A stretch of 64,000 bases of DNA from Mycolicibacterium goodii. GTDB taxonomy: Bacteria; Actinomycetota; Actinomycetes; Mycobacteriales; Mycobacteriaceae. Positions within the stretch are counted from its first letter, which is position 1. The number at the start of each line of letters is the position of its first letter. Shown piece after piece: positions 33,235-41,794 of this stretch. The stretch lies in the NCBI RefSeq assembly GCF_022370755.2, contig NZ_CP092364.2:682001-746000 (forward strand), read 5' to 3'. Below the pieces are notes generated by a model. The model saw only the letters and a list, made by a program, of their open reading frames with translations. It did not search any database and was not told the origin of the DNA. The translations under genes were made by a program, and so were the position numbers.

Positions 33235-34053
33235 CTAGCGGTGTGCCGCGCGAGCCTGTGATGCGCGCTGGGCGGCGACGAACCGCACCGACAACCGTTG
33301 CATGAGGCCGGGTGCCAACCGCGCGAACACCCACGATGCGTGGGCGCGACGCGGTTTGACCAGCAGCGCCTTGTTGCGTTCGATCGCCCGCAGCGTGTCT
33401 GCGGCCAGCCGGTCCGGGTCGTACGCCGTCTTCATGCCCTGTCCCTGCAGGAAGTAATCACGCCCGACGAATCCGCCGACCGCGCCCTTGTCGAGGATCG
33501 GGGTCTCGACCGCCGCGGGGCACACCGCGAGCACACCCACGCCTCGCGCGGCGGCCTCCGACCGCAGCGCCAGTGACAACCCGACGACGGCGTGCTTGTT
33601 CATCACGTAGCTGGTGAGCTGCCCGGCGGCGGCGAGTCCGGCCATCGACGCGGTGTTGACGATGTGGCCGCGGCCCTGGCGGATCATCTGCGGGTACGCC
33701 GCGGCGATGCCGTGCACGACACCGCGGATGTTGACGTCGATGATCGCGTTCCACTGGTCGAGCGTCAGCAGTTCGGTGTCACCGCCCCACACGATGCCTG
33801 CGTTGTTGAACATCAGGTCGAGCCGCCCCGCGCGGGCGACCACGTCGTCGACGGTGGCCTGCACGGCCGCGGCGTCGGTGACGTCGAGCCGTGCCGACCG
33901 CGCGCCGAGCCCGTCCGCGGTGCATACCGCGGCGTCGGCGTCGATGTCGGTGCACAGCACGTCGGCACCGGCATCGGACAGCGCGCGGCACAGAGCCGCG
34001 CCGATGCCGGATCCGGCGCCCGTGACGATCGCGGTCTTGCCCGCGAACGTCAT
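33235..34053 (-). CDS. Short-chain dehydrogenase (third gene of KstR operon)
   Basis: A 272-residue classical SDR: cofactor motif VTGAGSGIGAALCRAL, NNAG, and the catalytic SYVMNKH (Tyr-x3-Lys). An acidic residue at the end of strand 2 (TDIDADAA) favours NAD. The C-terminal tail is basic. It overlaps the preceding SDR gene by 4 bases, so the two are translationally coupled, and the whole three-gene unit lies behind a KstR operator. A steroid or other hydroxyl group is a plausible substrate by context. Confidence 0.85.
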   Translation of the reverse strand: MTFAGKTAIVTGAGSGIGAALCRALSDAGADVLCTDIDADAAVCTADGLGARSARLDVTDAAAVQATVDDVVARAGRLDLMFNNAGIVWGGDTELLTLDQWNAIIDVNIRGVVHGIAAAYPQMIRQGRGHIVNTASMAGLAAAGQLTSYVMNKHAVVGLSLALRSEAAARGVGVLAVCPAAVETPILDKGAVGGFVGRDYFLQGQGMKTAYDPDRLAADTLRAIERNKALLVKPRRAHASWVFARLAPGLMQRLSVRFVAAQRASQARAAHR

Positions 34054-34820
34054 GCCTGCGCCAGCCTCGCGACGTGCCCGAGCACATCCGGGTAGCGACG
34101 CAGGTGGGCGCCGCCGTTGAGGTCGAGGACCTCGCCGGTCAGCCACGTCGCCTGCGGTGAGCACACGAACACGACCGCCGCCGCGATGTCCTCTGGGGTT
34201 CCGGCGCGGCCGAGCGCGGTGTTCTCGACGTACTCCTCGACCACGCCCGGCACCATGGCCGCGGGTTCGGTCAGCGGTGTATGGACGAACCCGGGCGCGA
34301 TCGCGTTCACACGGATGCCGGCCGCGCCCATCTCGAGCGCGGCCACCTGCGTGAGCATCGACAACCCCGCCTTGGCCGCGCAGTATGCGCTCATGCCCGC
34401 CGCGGGTTGGCGGGCGTTGAGCGACGAGATAGACACCAGCACACCGCCGCGTGGCAGGTGCCTGCCGGCATGCTTGGCGACGATGAATCCGCCGGTCAGA
34501 CACACGTCGATCACCGAACGCCAATCCTGGGTGGGCATGTCGGTGATCAGCCCGACGTTGCTGAACCCGGCGCAGTTGATCGCGATGTCGATCGGTCCGG
34601 CCGCGCTCACCTCGGCAAACAGGCGCTGCACCGACTCCTCGTCGGTGACGTCGACGTGCCCGCTGGTGTGCGGCGCGCCCAGCTCGGCCGCGCGGGCCGC
34701 GGCGGCGTCGGCGTCGCGGTCGGCCACCACGATGCGGCAGCCGTCGGCGGCCAGCGCCTGGGCACTGGCCCAGCCGATCCCGGAGGCGCCTCCGATGACG
34801 ATTGCTACGCGTTCGCTCAT
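34050..34820 (-). CDS. Short-chain dehydrogenase (second gene of KstR operon)
   Basis: A 256-residue classical SDR with IGGASGIGWASAQAL, the catalytic SAYCAAKAGL and the C-terminal GEVLDLNGG. Acidic DRDADAA after strand 2 suggests NAD(H). Many steroid dehydrogenases of actinobacteria have this form, but substrate cannot be read from sequence. It overlaps its upstream neighbour (epimerase family) and its downstream SDR by 4 bases each, so all three proteins are probably made together. Confidence 0.85.
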   Translation of the reverse strand: MSERVAIVIGGASGIGWASAQALAADGCRIVVADRDADAAAARAAELGAPHTSGHVDVTDEESVQRLFAEVSAAGPIDIAINCAGFSNVGLITDMPTQDWRSVIDVCLTGGFIVAKHAGRHLPRGGVLVSISSLNARQPAAGMSAYCAAKAGLSMLTQVAALEMGAAGIRVNAIAPGFVHTPLTEPAAMVPGVVEEYVENTALGRAGTPEDIAAAVVFVCSPQATWLTGEVLDLNGGAHLRRYPDVLGHVARLAQA

Positions 34821-35896
34821 GCCTCGCTCCGATCCGGTCGCGGGTCGCCCCAGCGTTTCTCAACGGCGTTCCATACGTCGGCGTAATGGCCGGGGTAGCC
34901 CTTGTAGGCCGACTTCGACCTCAGGAACGCGCGGATCAAGGGCGCCGCCAGGCCGATCGGGAATTTCTTCCAGCCGGCGTTGGCGCGGGTGTCGGCGAGC
35001 AACCGCGGCCACGAGTGGTGCTGGAAGCCGAGCACCTCCTGCGCGCGGGTGGTGTCCATCCAGTCGGTGTGAAACCACGCGCCGTCGTCGTGCGGGTTGC
35101 CTTGCCTTCCGGTCGGCAGTCCACCCTTGATGCCCATGGCGGCCGCCGCTTCCGAGCCCACCTGGGCCTGCGTGAGGCGGTGCGTGGCGGGATCACCGCC
35201 GATGAGCAGCACCTCGCGGTTGGCCGTCTCGACGGGAACCGTGGTCGCCGCCGCGAATGCCGCGGCGACATCGCGCACATCGACGGTCTGCAACCGCCCG
35301 TCGGCGGGCAGGACGCTCTCGAGCGAGATCAGTTCGACATCCATGTCGAGGCTGAACTCTGAGCTCATGACGCCGCCGAGGCGCAGGATCAGCCAGTCCA
35401 GCCTCGAGCCCCGAACCAGGTTCTCGGCCTCGACCTTGTGCGCGCCGTAGATGTCGACCGGGTGCACCGGAGTGTCGGCGGTCAGCACGTCGGTGACGCG
35501 ATGCGGGTTACGCGTGCCGTACACCGCGACGCTCGACGCCAGCACGAACCGCGGCGGGGCGGCCAGGGCCTCGGCCGCGCCCAGCAGCGATGCGGTGGCC
35601 CCGACGTTGACCTTGCGGGCCAACTCGCGCCGCATGTAGCAGAACGGCGGGATGATCGCGGCGAGGTGCACGATCGCTGCCGGAGACGTGGCGGCGACGA
35701 GGGTGTCGACCGCCGCGGCGTCGGTCAGGTCCGCCCACCGCACCTCCACCGGGGGCGGCAGAGTGGTTGCTGCTTTACGGTTGGCCGGGGTGTCGACGTC
35801 GGTCGCGACGACCGGACGCCCCTGCGCAGCCAGTGCCCTGACGACTGCCGACCCCACCAGCCCGAAGGCTCCTGTGACCAAGACGCTGCCCGACAT
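34817..35896 (-). CDS. NAD-dependent epimerase/dehydratase (first gene of KstR operon)
   Basis: A 359-residue extended SDR: VLVTGAFGLVGSAVVRAL, the active-site YGAHKVEAE, and LRLGGVMSS. The family includes 3beta-hydroxysteroid dehydrogenase/isomerases and sugar epimerases; the insert MRRELARKVNVGATASLLGA follows the usual layout. The ATG at 35896 is preferred because GCGAGGAGG precedes it; the upstream in-frame start would lie inside the KstR operator. The operator makes a steroid-related role likely. The second extended SDR at 37497 is the better match to the known 3beta-HSD. Confidence 0.82.
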   Translation of the reverse strand: MSGSVLVTGAFGLVGSAVVRALAAQGRPVVATDVDTPANRKAATTLPPPVEVRWADLTDAAAVDTLVAATSPAAIVHLAAIIPPFCYMRRELARKVNVGATASLLGAAEALAAPPRFVLASSVAVYGTRNPHRVTDVLTADTPVHPVDIYGAHKVEAENLVRGSRLDWLILRLGGVMSSEFSLDMDVELISLESVLPADGRLQTVDVRDVAAAFAAATTVPVETANREVLLIGGDPATHRLTQAQVGSEAAAAMGIKGGLPTGRQGNPHDDGAWFHTDWMDTTRAQEVLGFQHHSWPRLLADTRANAGWKKFPIGLAAPLIRAFLRSKSAYKGYPGHYADVWNAVEKRWGDPRPDRSEA

Positions 35897-35908
35897 AGGC
35901 CTCCTCGC

Positions 35909-35922
35909 TAGAACGTGTTGCA
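35909..35922 (-). promoter_or_regulatory. KstR operator upstream of the epimerase/SDR operon
   Basis: TAGAACGTGTTGCA fits the KstR consensus TNNAACNNGTTNNA exactly and lies 13-26 bases before the ATG at 35896. KstR represses sterol catabolism genes and releases DNA on binding 3-oxo-cholestenoyl-CoA intermediates, so this three-gene operon should be induced by sterols. Confidence 0.75.
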
Positions 35923-36294
35923 ACAGTAGCGAACCGAGGTGTGGTGTGTGTCACCGTCTGAGCGGCCGAGTTGTGTGCCGGTTCGGCCAGCGGTTCGCCG
36001 GTCTTCGGTCAGCAACGCCCTACCCCCCGTTGTAGTGGTGTGAAGGCGAGTTCGCGAATATCTGCGTAATTGCCGAAATGGCATTGATCGATGGCAGCTT
36101 TGCTCACCTGGGTGTGATCGACGTCGCAATGGTGCTTTCCTGTGACGCCGTTGCCCGACGCTCCTTCGCTGACGGATTTGGCAATTTGCCTGGGATTTAT
36201 GCATTGTGTGGCTGTAGGAATATCCGATTACGAGCCGGTTGCAGGCGCATATGGTGTACTCGGTTGCACGCGCTGGCAATTGGGGAGGTGCGAA
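35923..36294. other. Intergenic region, lower GC, no gene seen
   Basis: Between the KstR box and the 91-residue ORF lies about 370 bases of comparatively AT-rich DNA. Open frames through it do not look coding. It probably holds the promoters of both divergent units. A good ribosome binding site GGGGAGGTG sits just before the ATG at 36295. Confidence 0.5.
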
Positions 36295-36570
36295 ATGGCA
36301 GAGGACGCATCGGCGGGGATTAACGGTGGCAAGCCGGAAGATGTTGCCGAAGGCTTTGCTGTGGATACCCGAGTGGTCGTTTACCCGGGCACCGACAACG
36401 AACTGCACGGAGTTGTCGTCGAGGATTTTGCCGACCTCGCGGGGACCGCGGTCGAGATCGCCGGTGAGCGCATCGTGGGCCCGGCCCGCCGCTACGCCGT
36501 GAACGTCGACGACGGCGGCCTGGTGTTCGTCGATGACGACAGCATCGCCGCCGAGGCACAGCCCGCTTAG
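36295..36570 (+). CDS. Small acidic conserved-looking protein of unknown function
   Basis: The 91-residue product is acidic, with a beta-rich centre (VDTRVVVYPGTDNELHGVVV, then ERIVGPARRYAVNVDDGGLV). No membrane helix or signal peptide. The ATG at 36295 follows GGGGAGGTG; the frame stays open upstream but that extension has atypical composition. The ordered strands suggest a small beta-barrel. I do not recognise the family. It is followed after 118 bases by the DUF1876 gene. Confidence 0.6.
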   Translation: MAEDASAGINGGKPEDVAEGFAVDTRVVVYPGTDNELHGVVVEDFADLAGTAVEIAGERIVGPARRYAVNVDDGGLVFVDDDSIAAEAQPA

Positions 36571-36688
36571 GCTCGCCACCGATCCGCTACAGCGTCGCGA
36601 TGACCTGCGCGCTGGCGCTGGTCCGTGCCTGCGGCCTCTGGTGTTCCGGGCGGCCGAGGCGCACCCTTAGAGGCGGAGGCTGATCGAC

Positions 36689-36967
36689 ATGTACGACAAG
36701 GATCTGACCAACCGCTGGTTCGTCGAAATCGAATTCTCCGAGGACGATATCCACACCCACGCCTCGGCTCACGCGCGACTGATGGACGACGGCTCCATGG
36801 CCACCACCGGGGACGCCTACCGCAACCCGAAGGATCCCAACCTGCCGAGGATCGGCGAGGAGATCGCGGCGGCCAGAGCGCTCATCGCGCTGGGAACCGA
36901 GCTGCTGCACTCGGCATCGAAGCACATCGAGGAAGGTACGCACCACCCGGTGCACCTGTACCGCTGA
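36689..36967 (+). CDS. DUF1876 protein, Rv1738-like
   Basis: A 92-residue protein with the DUF1876 pattern: WFVEIEFSED, ARLMDDG, DPNLPRIGEEIAAARALIAL and a C-terminal H-IEEGTHHPVHLY. Rv1738, the DosR-regulated relative in M. tuberculosis, has a fold like ribosome hibernation factors. A ribosome or RNA-binding stress role is therefore plausible. No DosR box is seen upstream, so regulation may differ. GGCGGAGG precedes the ATG. Only 3 bases separate it from the next gene, a 2H phosphoesterase. Confidence 0.8.
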   Translation: MYDKDLTNRWFVEIEFSEDDIHTHASAHARLMDDGSMATTGDAYRNPKDPNLPRIGEEIAAARALIALGTELLHSASKHIEEGTHHPVHLYR

Positions 36968-36970
36968 CCC

Positions 36971-37495
36971 GTGGCTCTGGCGGTCTGTCTGCTGTTCGAC
37001 CGGCGCTCGGAACGCGCGATCCGCGCGCTGTGGGACCGGATCGAGCAGCAGGGCGTCGCCAGTCTACGTTCGCACACCCACGGCAGACACGTGCCGCACG
37101 TGTCGTACGCCGTGCTACGCCGGTGGGATCAGGACGCGGTCACACAGGCGTTGTCGGGCAACGGATCCGGTGCTCCGGTCGAGTTGAGCTTCGACGGGGT
37201 GGGAGTGTTCCGCCGGGGCCGGGTGTGGCTCGTGGCGGGCGTGAGCGCCGACGTCGCGGTGCGCCAGCAGCGCGTCGTCGACGTGATCACCGCAACCGGT
37301 GCCGAACTGCACAAGCACTATCGACCCGGGGTCTGGCTGCCGCACTGCTCCCTCGCGCCGCGCGCCACCCTGGCGCAGCTGCCCGAGGTGGCGGCGGCGG
37401 TCATGGACGTGTTGCCGCTGCGCGTGACGCTGGACCACGCCGCACTGGTCAACAGCTCGACCGCGGACGTGAGCCCATTGCCGGTGCTGCCGTGA
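36971..37495 (+). CDS. 2H phosphoesterase (2'-5' RNA ligase-like)
   Basis: The 174-residue protein has the two HxS signatures that define the 2H superfamily: HVPHVSYAVL (about residue 40) and WLPHCSLAP (about 123). Members hydrolyse 2',3'-cyclic phosphates or ligate RNA ends; small bacterial ones resemble LigT/ThpR. The gene begins with GTG 3 bases after the DUF1876 stop, so the two proteins are probably co-translated, suggesting RNA processing tied to ribosome stress. It ends one base from the convergent 3beta-HSD gene. Confidence 0.75.
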   Translation: MALAVCLLFDRRSERAIRALWDRIEQQGVASLRSHTHGRHVPHVSYAVLRRWDQDAVTQALSGNGSGAPVELSFDGVGVFRRGRVWLVAGVSADVAVRQQRVVDVITATGAELHKHYRPGVWLPHCSLAPRATLAQLPEVAAAVMDVLPLRVTLDHAALVNSSTADVSPLPVLP

Positions 37496-37496
37496 G

Positions 37497-38567
37497 TCAC
37501 GCCGGTTGAGGGTGGGCCTGCATCTGCTCGAACAGGTCGACGTAGTACGGCAGGCAGTCGGCGAGGGCCTGCTCGGTGGTGAAGAGCGGCCGGTAGCCCA
37601 GATCGCGGGTCGCCTTGGCGATCGAGAAGTAGTTGTTGAGGTAAAGCCTTTCCACCGCAAGCGGTTCCAGCAGCGGCTCGGGGATGCCGAACCGGAAGTG
37701 CAGGCGCTGCCAACCTGTCATCGCGGCGTGGACGAGGCGTCCGGGCACGCGGATGCGGGGGAGTTTGCGTCCACATGCCTCCACCACGGGCCGGGCGAAC
37801 TCGAACATGTTGACCGGTTCGCCGTCGTTGATGAAGTACGCCTGCCCGGGTGCGGTGCCGCCGGGCGTGAGATGTTGTGCGGCAAGGACGAACCCGTGTA
37901 CGAGGTTGTGCACGTAGGAGTTGTCCAGCAGCGTGCTCTTGCGGCCGACGAGCACCTTGACGTGGCCGGCGAGCACGCTTTCGAACACCTTGCGGAACAT
38001 CGTCTGATCGCCGCGACCCCAGATACCGCTGGGGCGGATCGAACACGTCAACATGCCCGCCACCCCGTTCTCGTTCAGCACGAACTTCTCGGCGATCACC
38101 TTGGTCTCGGTGTACAGGTCGTTGAAACGGTCTGTGTACGGCAGGGTTTCGTCGCCGTTGACGATGTGCTGCCCGCCCATCACGACGCTGTTTGATGCGG
38201 TGTAGACGAACCGTTTCACGCCCGCCGACTGCCCGGCGCGAACCAGGTTCTCGGTGCCGCCGACGTTCACCGCGAAGCTGCGCCGCCGGTACTCCTCGGT
38301 GACCGACGCGCCGCCCATCAGGTCGATGATCGCCGCGGTGTGGAACACGGTGTCGACACCGGCGACGGCGGTCGTGACGCTGTCGAGGTCGCAGATGTCG
38401 CCCGTGACGACCTCAAGGCCCGCGTGATCGGGCAGCGGGGACGGCACGCGGTCGAACGATCGCACGGCGTAACCGCGGTCCAGCAGTTCGGAGACCAAGT
38501 TGGCGCCGACGAAGCCGGAACCGCCGGTGACCAGGATGCGCCCGAGGTCGGAGGTGGAGTCAGCCAT
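37497..38567 (-). CDS. 3beta-hydroxysteroid dehydrogenase/isomerase
   Basis: A 356-residue extended SDR: ILVTGGSGFVGANLVSELL, SNSVVMGGQHIVNGDETLPY, catalytic DLYTETKVIAEKFV, and the C-terminal LAVERLYLNNYFSIAKATRDLGY. It closely follows Rv1106c and the M. smegmatis enzyme that oxidises cholesterol to cholest-4-en-3-one, the first step of sterol catabolism. A KstR operator lies just upstream, and TATGCT at 38574-38579 followed by 6 bases makes a leaderless start likely. Confidence 0.93.
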   Translation of the reverse strand: MADSTSDLGRILVTGGSGFVGANLVSELLDRGYAVRSFDRVPSPLPDHAGLEVVTGDICDLDSVTTAVAGVDTVFHTAAIIDLMGGASVTEEYRRRSFAVNVGGTENLVRAGQSAGVKRFVYTASNSVVMGGQHIVNGDETLPYTDRFNDLYTETKVIAEKFVLNENGVAGMLTCSIRPSGIWGRGDQTMFRKVFESVLAGHVKVLVGRKSTLLDNSYVHNLVHGFVLAAQHLTPGGTAPGQAYFINDGEPVNMFEFARPVVEACGRKLPRIRVPGRLVHAAMTGWQRLHFRFGIPEPLLEPLAVERLYLNNYFSIAKATRDLGYRPLFTTEQALADCLPYYVDLFEQMQAHPQPA

Positions 38568-38573
38568 GTCCGC

Positions 38574-38579
38574 AGCATA
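38574..38579 (-). promoter_or_regulatory. -10 hexamer of the 3beta-HSD promoter
   Basis: Read on the minus strand, TATGCT ends 6 bases before the ATG at 38567 and lies only 2 bases from the KstR operator. Repressor binding there would cover the polymerase site. Confidence 0.55.
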
Positions 38580-38581
38580 AC

Positions 38582-38595
38582 TGAAACGTGTTCCA
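38582..38595 (-). promoter_or_regulatory. KstR operator upstream of 3beta-HSD
   Basis: TGAAACGTGTTCCA matches TNNAACNNGTTNNA in every fixed position. KstR control of this gene has been described in M. smegmatis, which supports both the site and the gene assignment. Confidence 0.85.
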
Positions 38596-38628
38596 ATTTT
38601 CTCCACGGTCAGCCGCGCAGCCGAGGGG

Positions 38629-38841
38629 TCATTCCGCGTCGGCTTCGCGCGCCGCGATTGCCTGCTCGACGCGCTGTCGCGCTCCAGCCAAGTGCTCTTC
38701 ACAGCGTTTCGCCAGCGCTTCGCCACGTTCCCAGAGTTGCAGCGAATCATCCAGGCTGAGCCCGCCCTGCTCCAACTGCTGGACGACGGCGATCAGTTCG
38801 TCGCGCGCATCTTCATAGCCGAGTTCACTAATGGGCTTCAT
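38629..38841 (-). CDS. xseB: Exodeoxyribonuclease VII small subunit
   Basis: A 70-residue helical protein with [20 protein letters not shown] and [22 protein letters not shown], the XseB signature. Several small subunits coat the XseA catalytic subunit to form ExoVII, which degrades single-stranded DNA from both ends. The start overlaps the xseA stop by 4 bases. Orthologue of Rv1107c. Confidence 0.95.
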   Translation of the reverse strand: MKPISELGYEDARDELIAVVQQLEQGGLSLDDSLQLWERGEALAKRCEEHLAGARQRVEQAIAAREADAE

Positions 38842-40097
38842 GTCGAACTCCCTGTGTCGTCTGTGTCGTCCTCGGGGCCTTCGCTGCGCGCGGCGACGAC
38901 GCCGTCGGCGACCCGCACCCGCAGCCGGGTACCGGCCGGTGCGTCGCCGATCGAGCGAAGCACCGTCGGCGGTCCCGTGTCGGGCACCGCCTGCACCACG
39001 GCATAACCACGGGCCAGTGTCGCGGCAGGGCCCAGCGCTGTCAGCCGCGCCGAGAGGTGACCGATGGTGTCGGTCTCGGCGGCGATCAGGCGCGTGATGT
39101 CGCGACGCGCGGTGGCGCGGGCCCGGTCGATCTCGTCGCCGCGCGCCGTGATGGCGGCCAGCGGTTGCGCCAGCACAGGCCTGCTGCGCAACTGGTCGAG
39201 GTGATGCTGCTCGCGATGCACCCAGTTGCGCAGCGCGCGGGCGCTGCGCCGGTGCAGATCGGCGATGAGCGCCTGCTCGGCGGCGGCGTCGGGCACGATC
39301 CGTTTGGCGGCGTCAGTGGGGGTGGCCGCGCGCAGATCGGCCACCAGATCGCACACCGGGTTGTCGGGTTCGTGCCCGATCGCGCTGACGACGGGGGTGC
39401 GGCACGCCGAGATCGCGCGGCACAGCGTCTCGTCGGAGAACGGCAGCAGATCCTCGACGCTGCCGCCGCCACGGGCGAGCACGATGACGTCGACGTCGGG
39501 GTCGGCGTCGAGCGCCGCCAACGCCTCCACGATCTGCGGTACCGCGTTGGGCCCCTGCACGATGGTGTTGCGGATCGCGAAGCGCACCGCGGGCCACCGC
39601 GTGGACGCGACCGTGGTGACGTCGCGTTCGGCGGCCGAGGCGCGTCCGGTGATCAGCCCGATCGTGTTCGGCAGGAACGGGATCGGGCGTTTGAGGCGAG
39701 GGTCGAACAGTCCTTCGGCGTCCAGCAGGCGACGCAGGCGTTCGATGCGGGCGAGCAGCTCGCCGATGCCGACCGCGCGGATCTCGCTGACCCGCAAGGA
39801 GAATGTCCCGCGCCCGGTGTAGAAGTTGGGCTTACCGCAGATGATCACCTGCGTGCCCTCGGTCAGCCTCACCGGCGCGTTGCGCACCAGGTCCCGCGGG
39901 CACGTCAGGGTCAGCGACATGTCTGCCGCCGGGTCGCGCAACACCATGAACACGGTCTTGGAGTCCGGGCGGACCTTGAGTTCGGTCAGCTGGCCCTCGA
40001 CCCACACCACGCCGAGCCGGTCGATCCACTTGGCGACGCGCGTCGCGACCGCGCGGACCGGCCAGGGATTCTCCGGTGACTGACCCGGTTCGGTCAC
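38838..40097 (-). CDS. xseA: Exodeoxyribonuclease VII large subunit
   Basis: The 419-residue protein has an N-terminal OB-fold ([23 protein letters not shown]), the catalytic domain with [31 protein letters not shown] and [16 protein letters not shown], then a long coiled coil and a short C-terminal end. It makes single-strand DNA breaks and acts in repair and recombination with XseB. The GTG at 40097 overlaps the stop of the lipid-droplet protein gene by 4 bases, so all three form one minus-strand operon. Confidence 0.95.
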   Translation of the reverse strand: MTEPGQSPENPWPVRAVATRVAKWIDRLGVVWVEGQLTELKVRPDSKTVFMVLRDPAADMSLTLTCPRDLVRNAPVRLTEGTQVIICGKPNFYTGRGTFSLRVSEIRAVGIGELLARIERLRRLLDAEGLFDPRLKRPIPFLPNTIGLITGRASAAERDVTTVASTRWPAVRFAIRNTIVQGPNAVPQIVEALAALDADPDVDVIVLARGGGSVEDLLPFSDETLCRAISACRTPVVSAIGHEPDNPVCDLVADLRAATPTDAAKRIVPDAAAEQALIADLHRRSARALRNWVHREQHHLDQLRSRPVLAQPLAAITARGDEIDRARATARRDITRLIAAETDTIGHLSARLTALGPAATLARGYAVVQAVPDTGPPTVLRSIGDAPAGTRLRVRVADGVVAARSEGPEDDTDDTGSST

Positions 40098-40702
40098 TTC
40101 GCTGATGCGCGCGTGATCCTGTTGGCGAGCAGTGTCACGAACGGGGCGCGGGCCCGGCCGGCCTCTTCGTACGCCAGCAGTGCCTCAAGGTCGCCGATGC
40201 TCAGCGACGTCAGCCGGGCACGCAGCTGGGCGAGCGTGAGCGAGTCGTAGTCGAGCTCGGCGACGATCGGCGGTGCCCCGCCACTGTCGGGCTCCGACTT
40301 CGGGGCCGTCGATTCGGCGGGTTCGCTTCCCGCGGAATCCGGGGTGCCGGTGCTGTAGAGCGCGAAGCGACCCTCGGTGCGGCGTTGCCCGTTGGCCGAC
40401 GTCGTGTCGGACCCCGAACCCTTGTCGGAGCCCGAGGCGTCGCTGTCGTCGTCTTCGAGGTCCTCGTCGAACGTGGCCCACTCGGGCTGCTCATCCTTGG
40501 GCGGGAACAGCTGTTCCAGGGCCTCGTCGCCCTTGATGACCAGCTCAGCGAGGTTCTGCTGGACGTGCATGACGATGTTGGCCGCCTGGCTGGCCACCGT
40601 CATGGGGTAGGTCAGGATGGTCTGAGGCAACTTGCGAGCTTCCTCCAGGGTGGTCACCGCTGCTCCCACCAGCAGCCGGACCCCATACGGTGCAGTTCCC
40701 AT
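40094..40702 (-). CDS. Lipid droplet-associated protein (Rv1109c-like)
   Basis: A 202-residue protein. Residues 1-55 form a hydrophobic and amphipathic region ([42 protein letters not shown]), followed by an acidic low-complexity centre and a C-terminal helical segment ending [12 protein letters not shown]. Actinobacterial proteins of this kind coat triacylglycerol droplets. It is the Rv1109c counterpart. TACTCT, 6 bases before the ATG on the minus strand (40709-40714), suggests a leaderless start. Why it shares an operon with ExoVII is unclear. Confidence 0.7.
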   Translation of the reverse strand: MGTAPYGVRLLVGAAVTTLEEARKLPQTILTYPMTVASQAANIVMHVQQNLAELVIKGDEALEQLFPPKDEQPEWATFDEDLEDDDSDASGSDKGSGSDTTSANGQRRTEGRFALYSTGTPDSAGSEPAESTAPKSEPDSGGAPPIVAELDYDSLTLAQLRARLTSLSIGDLEALLAYEEAGRARAPFVTLLANRITRASAK

Positions 40703-40754
40703 GGCAACAGAGTACGGCTGGCTGTCGTCTGCCGTGGCCCCGTACCCTGGAGGC

Positions 40755-41768
40755 ATGCCGCCAACTATCAACATGGGTATTCCCGGTGCCTCGAGCTCGG
40801 TGAGTGGCGGTGGACGGTCGCAGGTGTCCGGCAAGCGCGTTCTGCTGGCGGAGCCCCGTGGTTACTGCGCTGGTGTCGACCGTGCCGTCGAGACCGTGGA
40901 GCGCGCGCTGGAGAAGCACGGCGCCCCGGTGTACGTCCGCCACGAGATCGTTCACAACCGGCACGTCGTGGAGACCCTGGCCAAGGCAGGCGCGATCTTC
41001 GTCGACGAGACCGACGAGGTGCCCGAGGGCGCCATCGTGGTGTTCTCCGCGCACGGCGTCGCACCGACGGTGCACCAGTCCGCTGCCGAGCGCAATCTCA
41101 AGGTCATCGATGCGACGTGTCCGCTGGTCACCAAGGTGCACAACGAGGCGAAACGGTTCGCGCGCGACAACTACGACATCCTGTTGATCGGCCACGAGGG
41201 CCACGAGGAGGTCATCGGCACCGCCGGTGAGGCACCCGACCACGTGCAGCTGGTCGACGGTCCGGAGTCGGTCGACGCGGTGACGGTGCGCGACGAGAGC
41301 AAGGTGATCTGGCTGTCGCAGACCACGCTGAGCGTCGACGAGACCATGGAGACCGTCCGCAGGCTGCGGGAGAAGTTCCCGACGCTGCAGGATCCGCCCA
41401 GCGACGACATCTGCTACGCCACGCAGAACCGGCAGGTGGCGGTCAAGGCCATGGCCCCCGAATGCGAGCTCGTGATCGTCGTGGGTTCGCGGAACTCGTC
41501 GAACTCGGTACGGCTCGTCGAGGTCGCGCTGAACGCGGGCTCCGACGCCGCGCACCTGGTCGACTACGCCGAGGACATCGACCCGACCTGGCTCGACGGT
41601 GTAACCACGATCGGCGTCACGTCCGGTGCGTCGGTGCCCGAGATCCTCGTGCGCGGTGTGCTGGAGCGGTTGGCCGAACACGGCTACGACACCGTGCAGC
41701 CCGTCACGACCGCCAACGAGACGCTGGTGTTCGCCCTGCCGCGAGAGATCCGTCCGCCGCGCCGCTGA
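40755..41768 (+). CDS. ispH: 4-hydroxy-3-methylbut-2-enyl diphosphate reductase
   Basis: A 337-residue [4Fe-4S] enzyme with the three ligand cysteines in [23 protein letters not shown] and [11 protein letters not shown], and active-site residues in FSAHGVAP and SSNSVRLVE. It makes IPP and DMAPP in the last step of the MEP pathway. It matches Rv1110 (lytB2). The ATG at 40755 follows CTGGAGG; TACCCT at 40743-40748 may be its -10, giving at most a very short leader. The divergent neighbour is the lipid droplet protein gene. Confidence 0.96.
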   Translation: MPPTINMGIPGASSSVSGGGRSQVSGKRVLLAEPRGYCAGVDRAVETVERALEKHGAPVYVRHEIVHNRHVVETLAKAGAIFVDETDEVPEGAIVVFSAHGVAPTVHQSAAERNLKVIDATCPLVTKVHNEAKRFARDNYDILLIGHEGHEEVIGTAGEAPDHVQLVDGPESVDAVTVRDESKVIWLSQTTLSVDETMETVRRLREKFPTLQDPPSDDICYATQNRQVAVKAMAPECELVIVVGSRNSSNSVRLVEVALNAGSDAAHLVDYAEDIDPTWLDGVTTIGVTSGASVPEILVRGVLERLAEHGYDTVQPVTTANETLVFALPREIRPPRR

Positions 41769-41794
41769 CCTTTTCAGTTCAGAGCTGTCAGCTG

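Noticed and set aside
36142..36294. Upstream extension of the 91-residue ORF to an ATG at 36142
   Set aside because: The added residues are unlike the rest and a strong ribosome binding site sits before the internal ATG at 36295.
39057..40079. 340-codon plus-strand frame opposite xseA
   Set aside because: Shadow of xseA; no domain or start signal.
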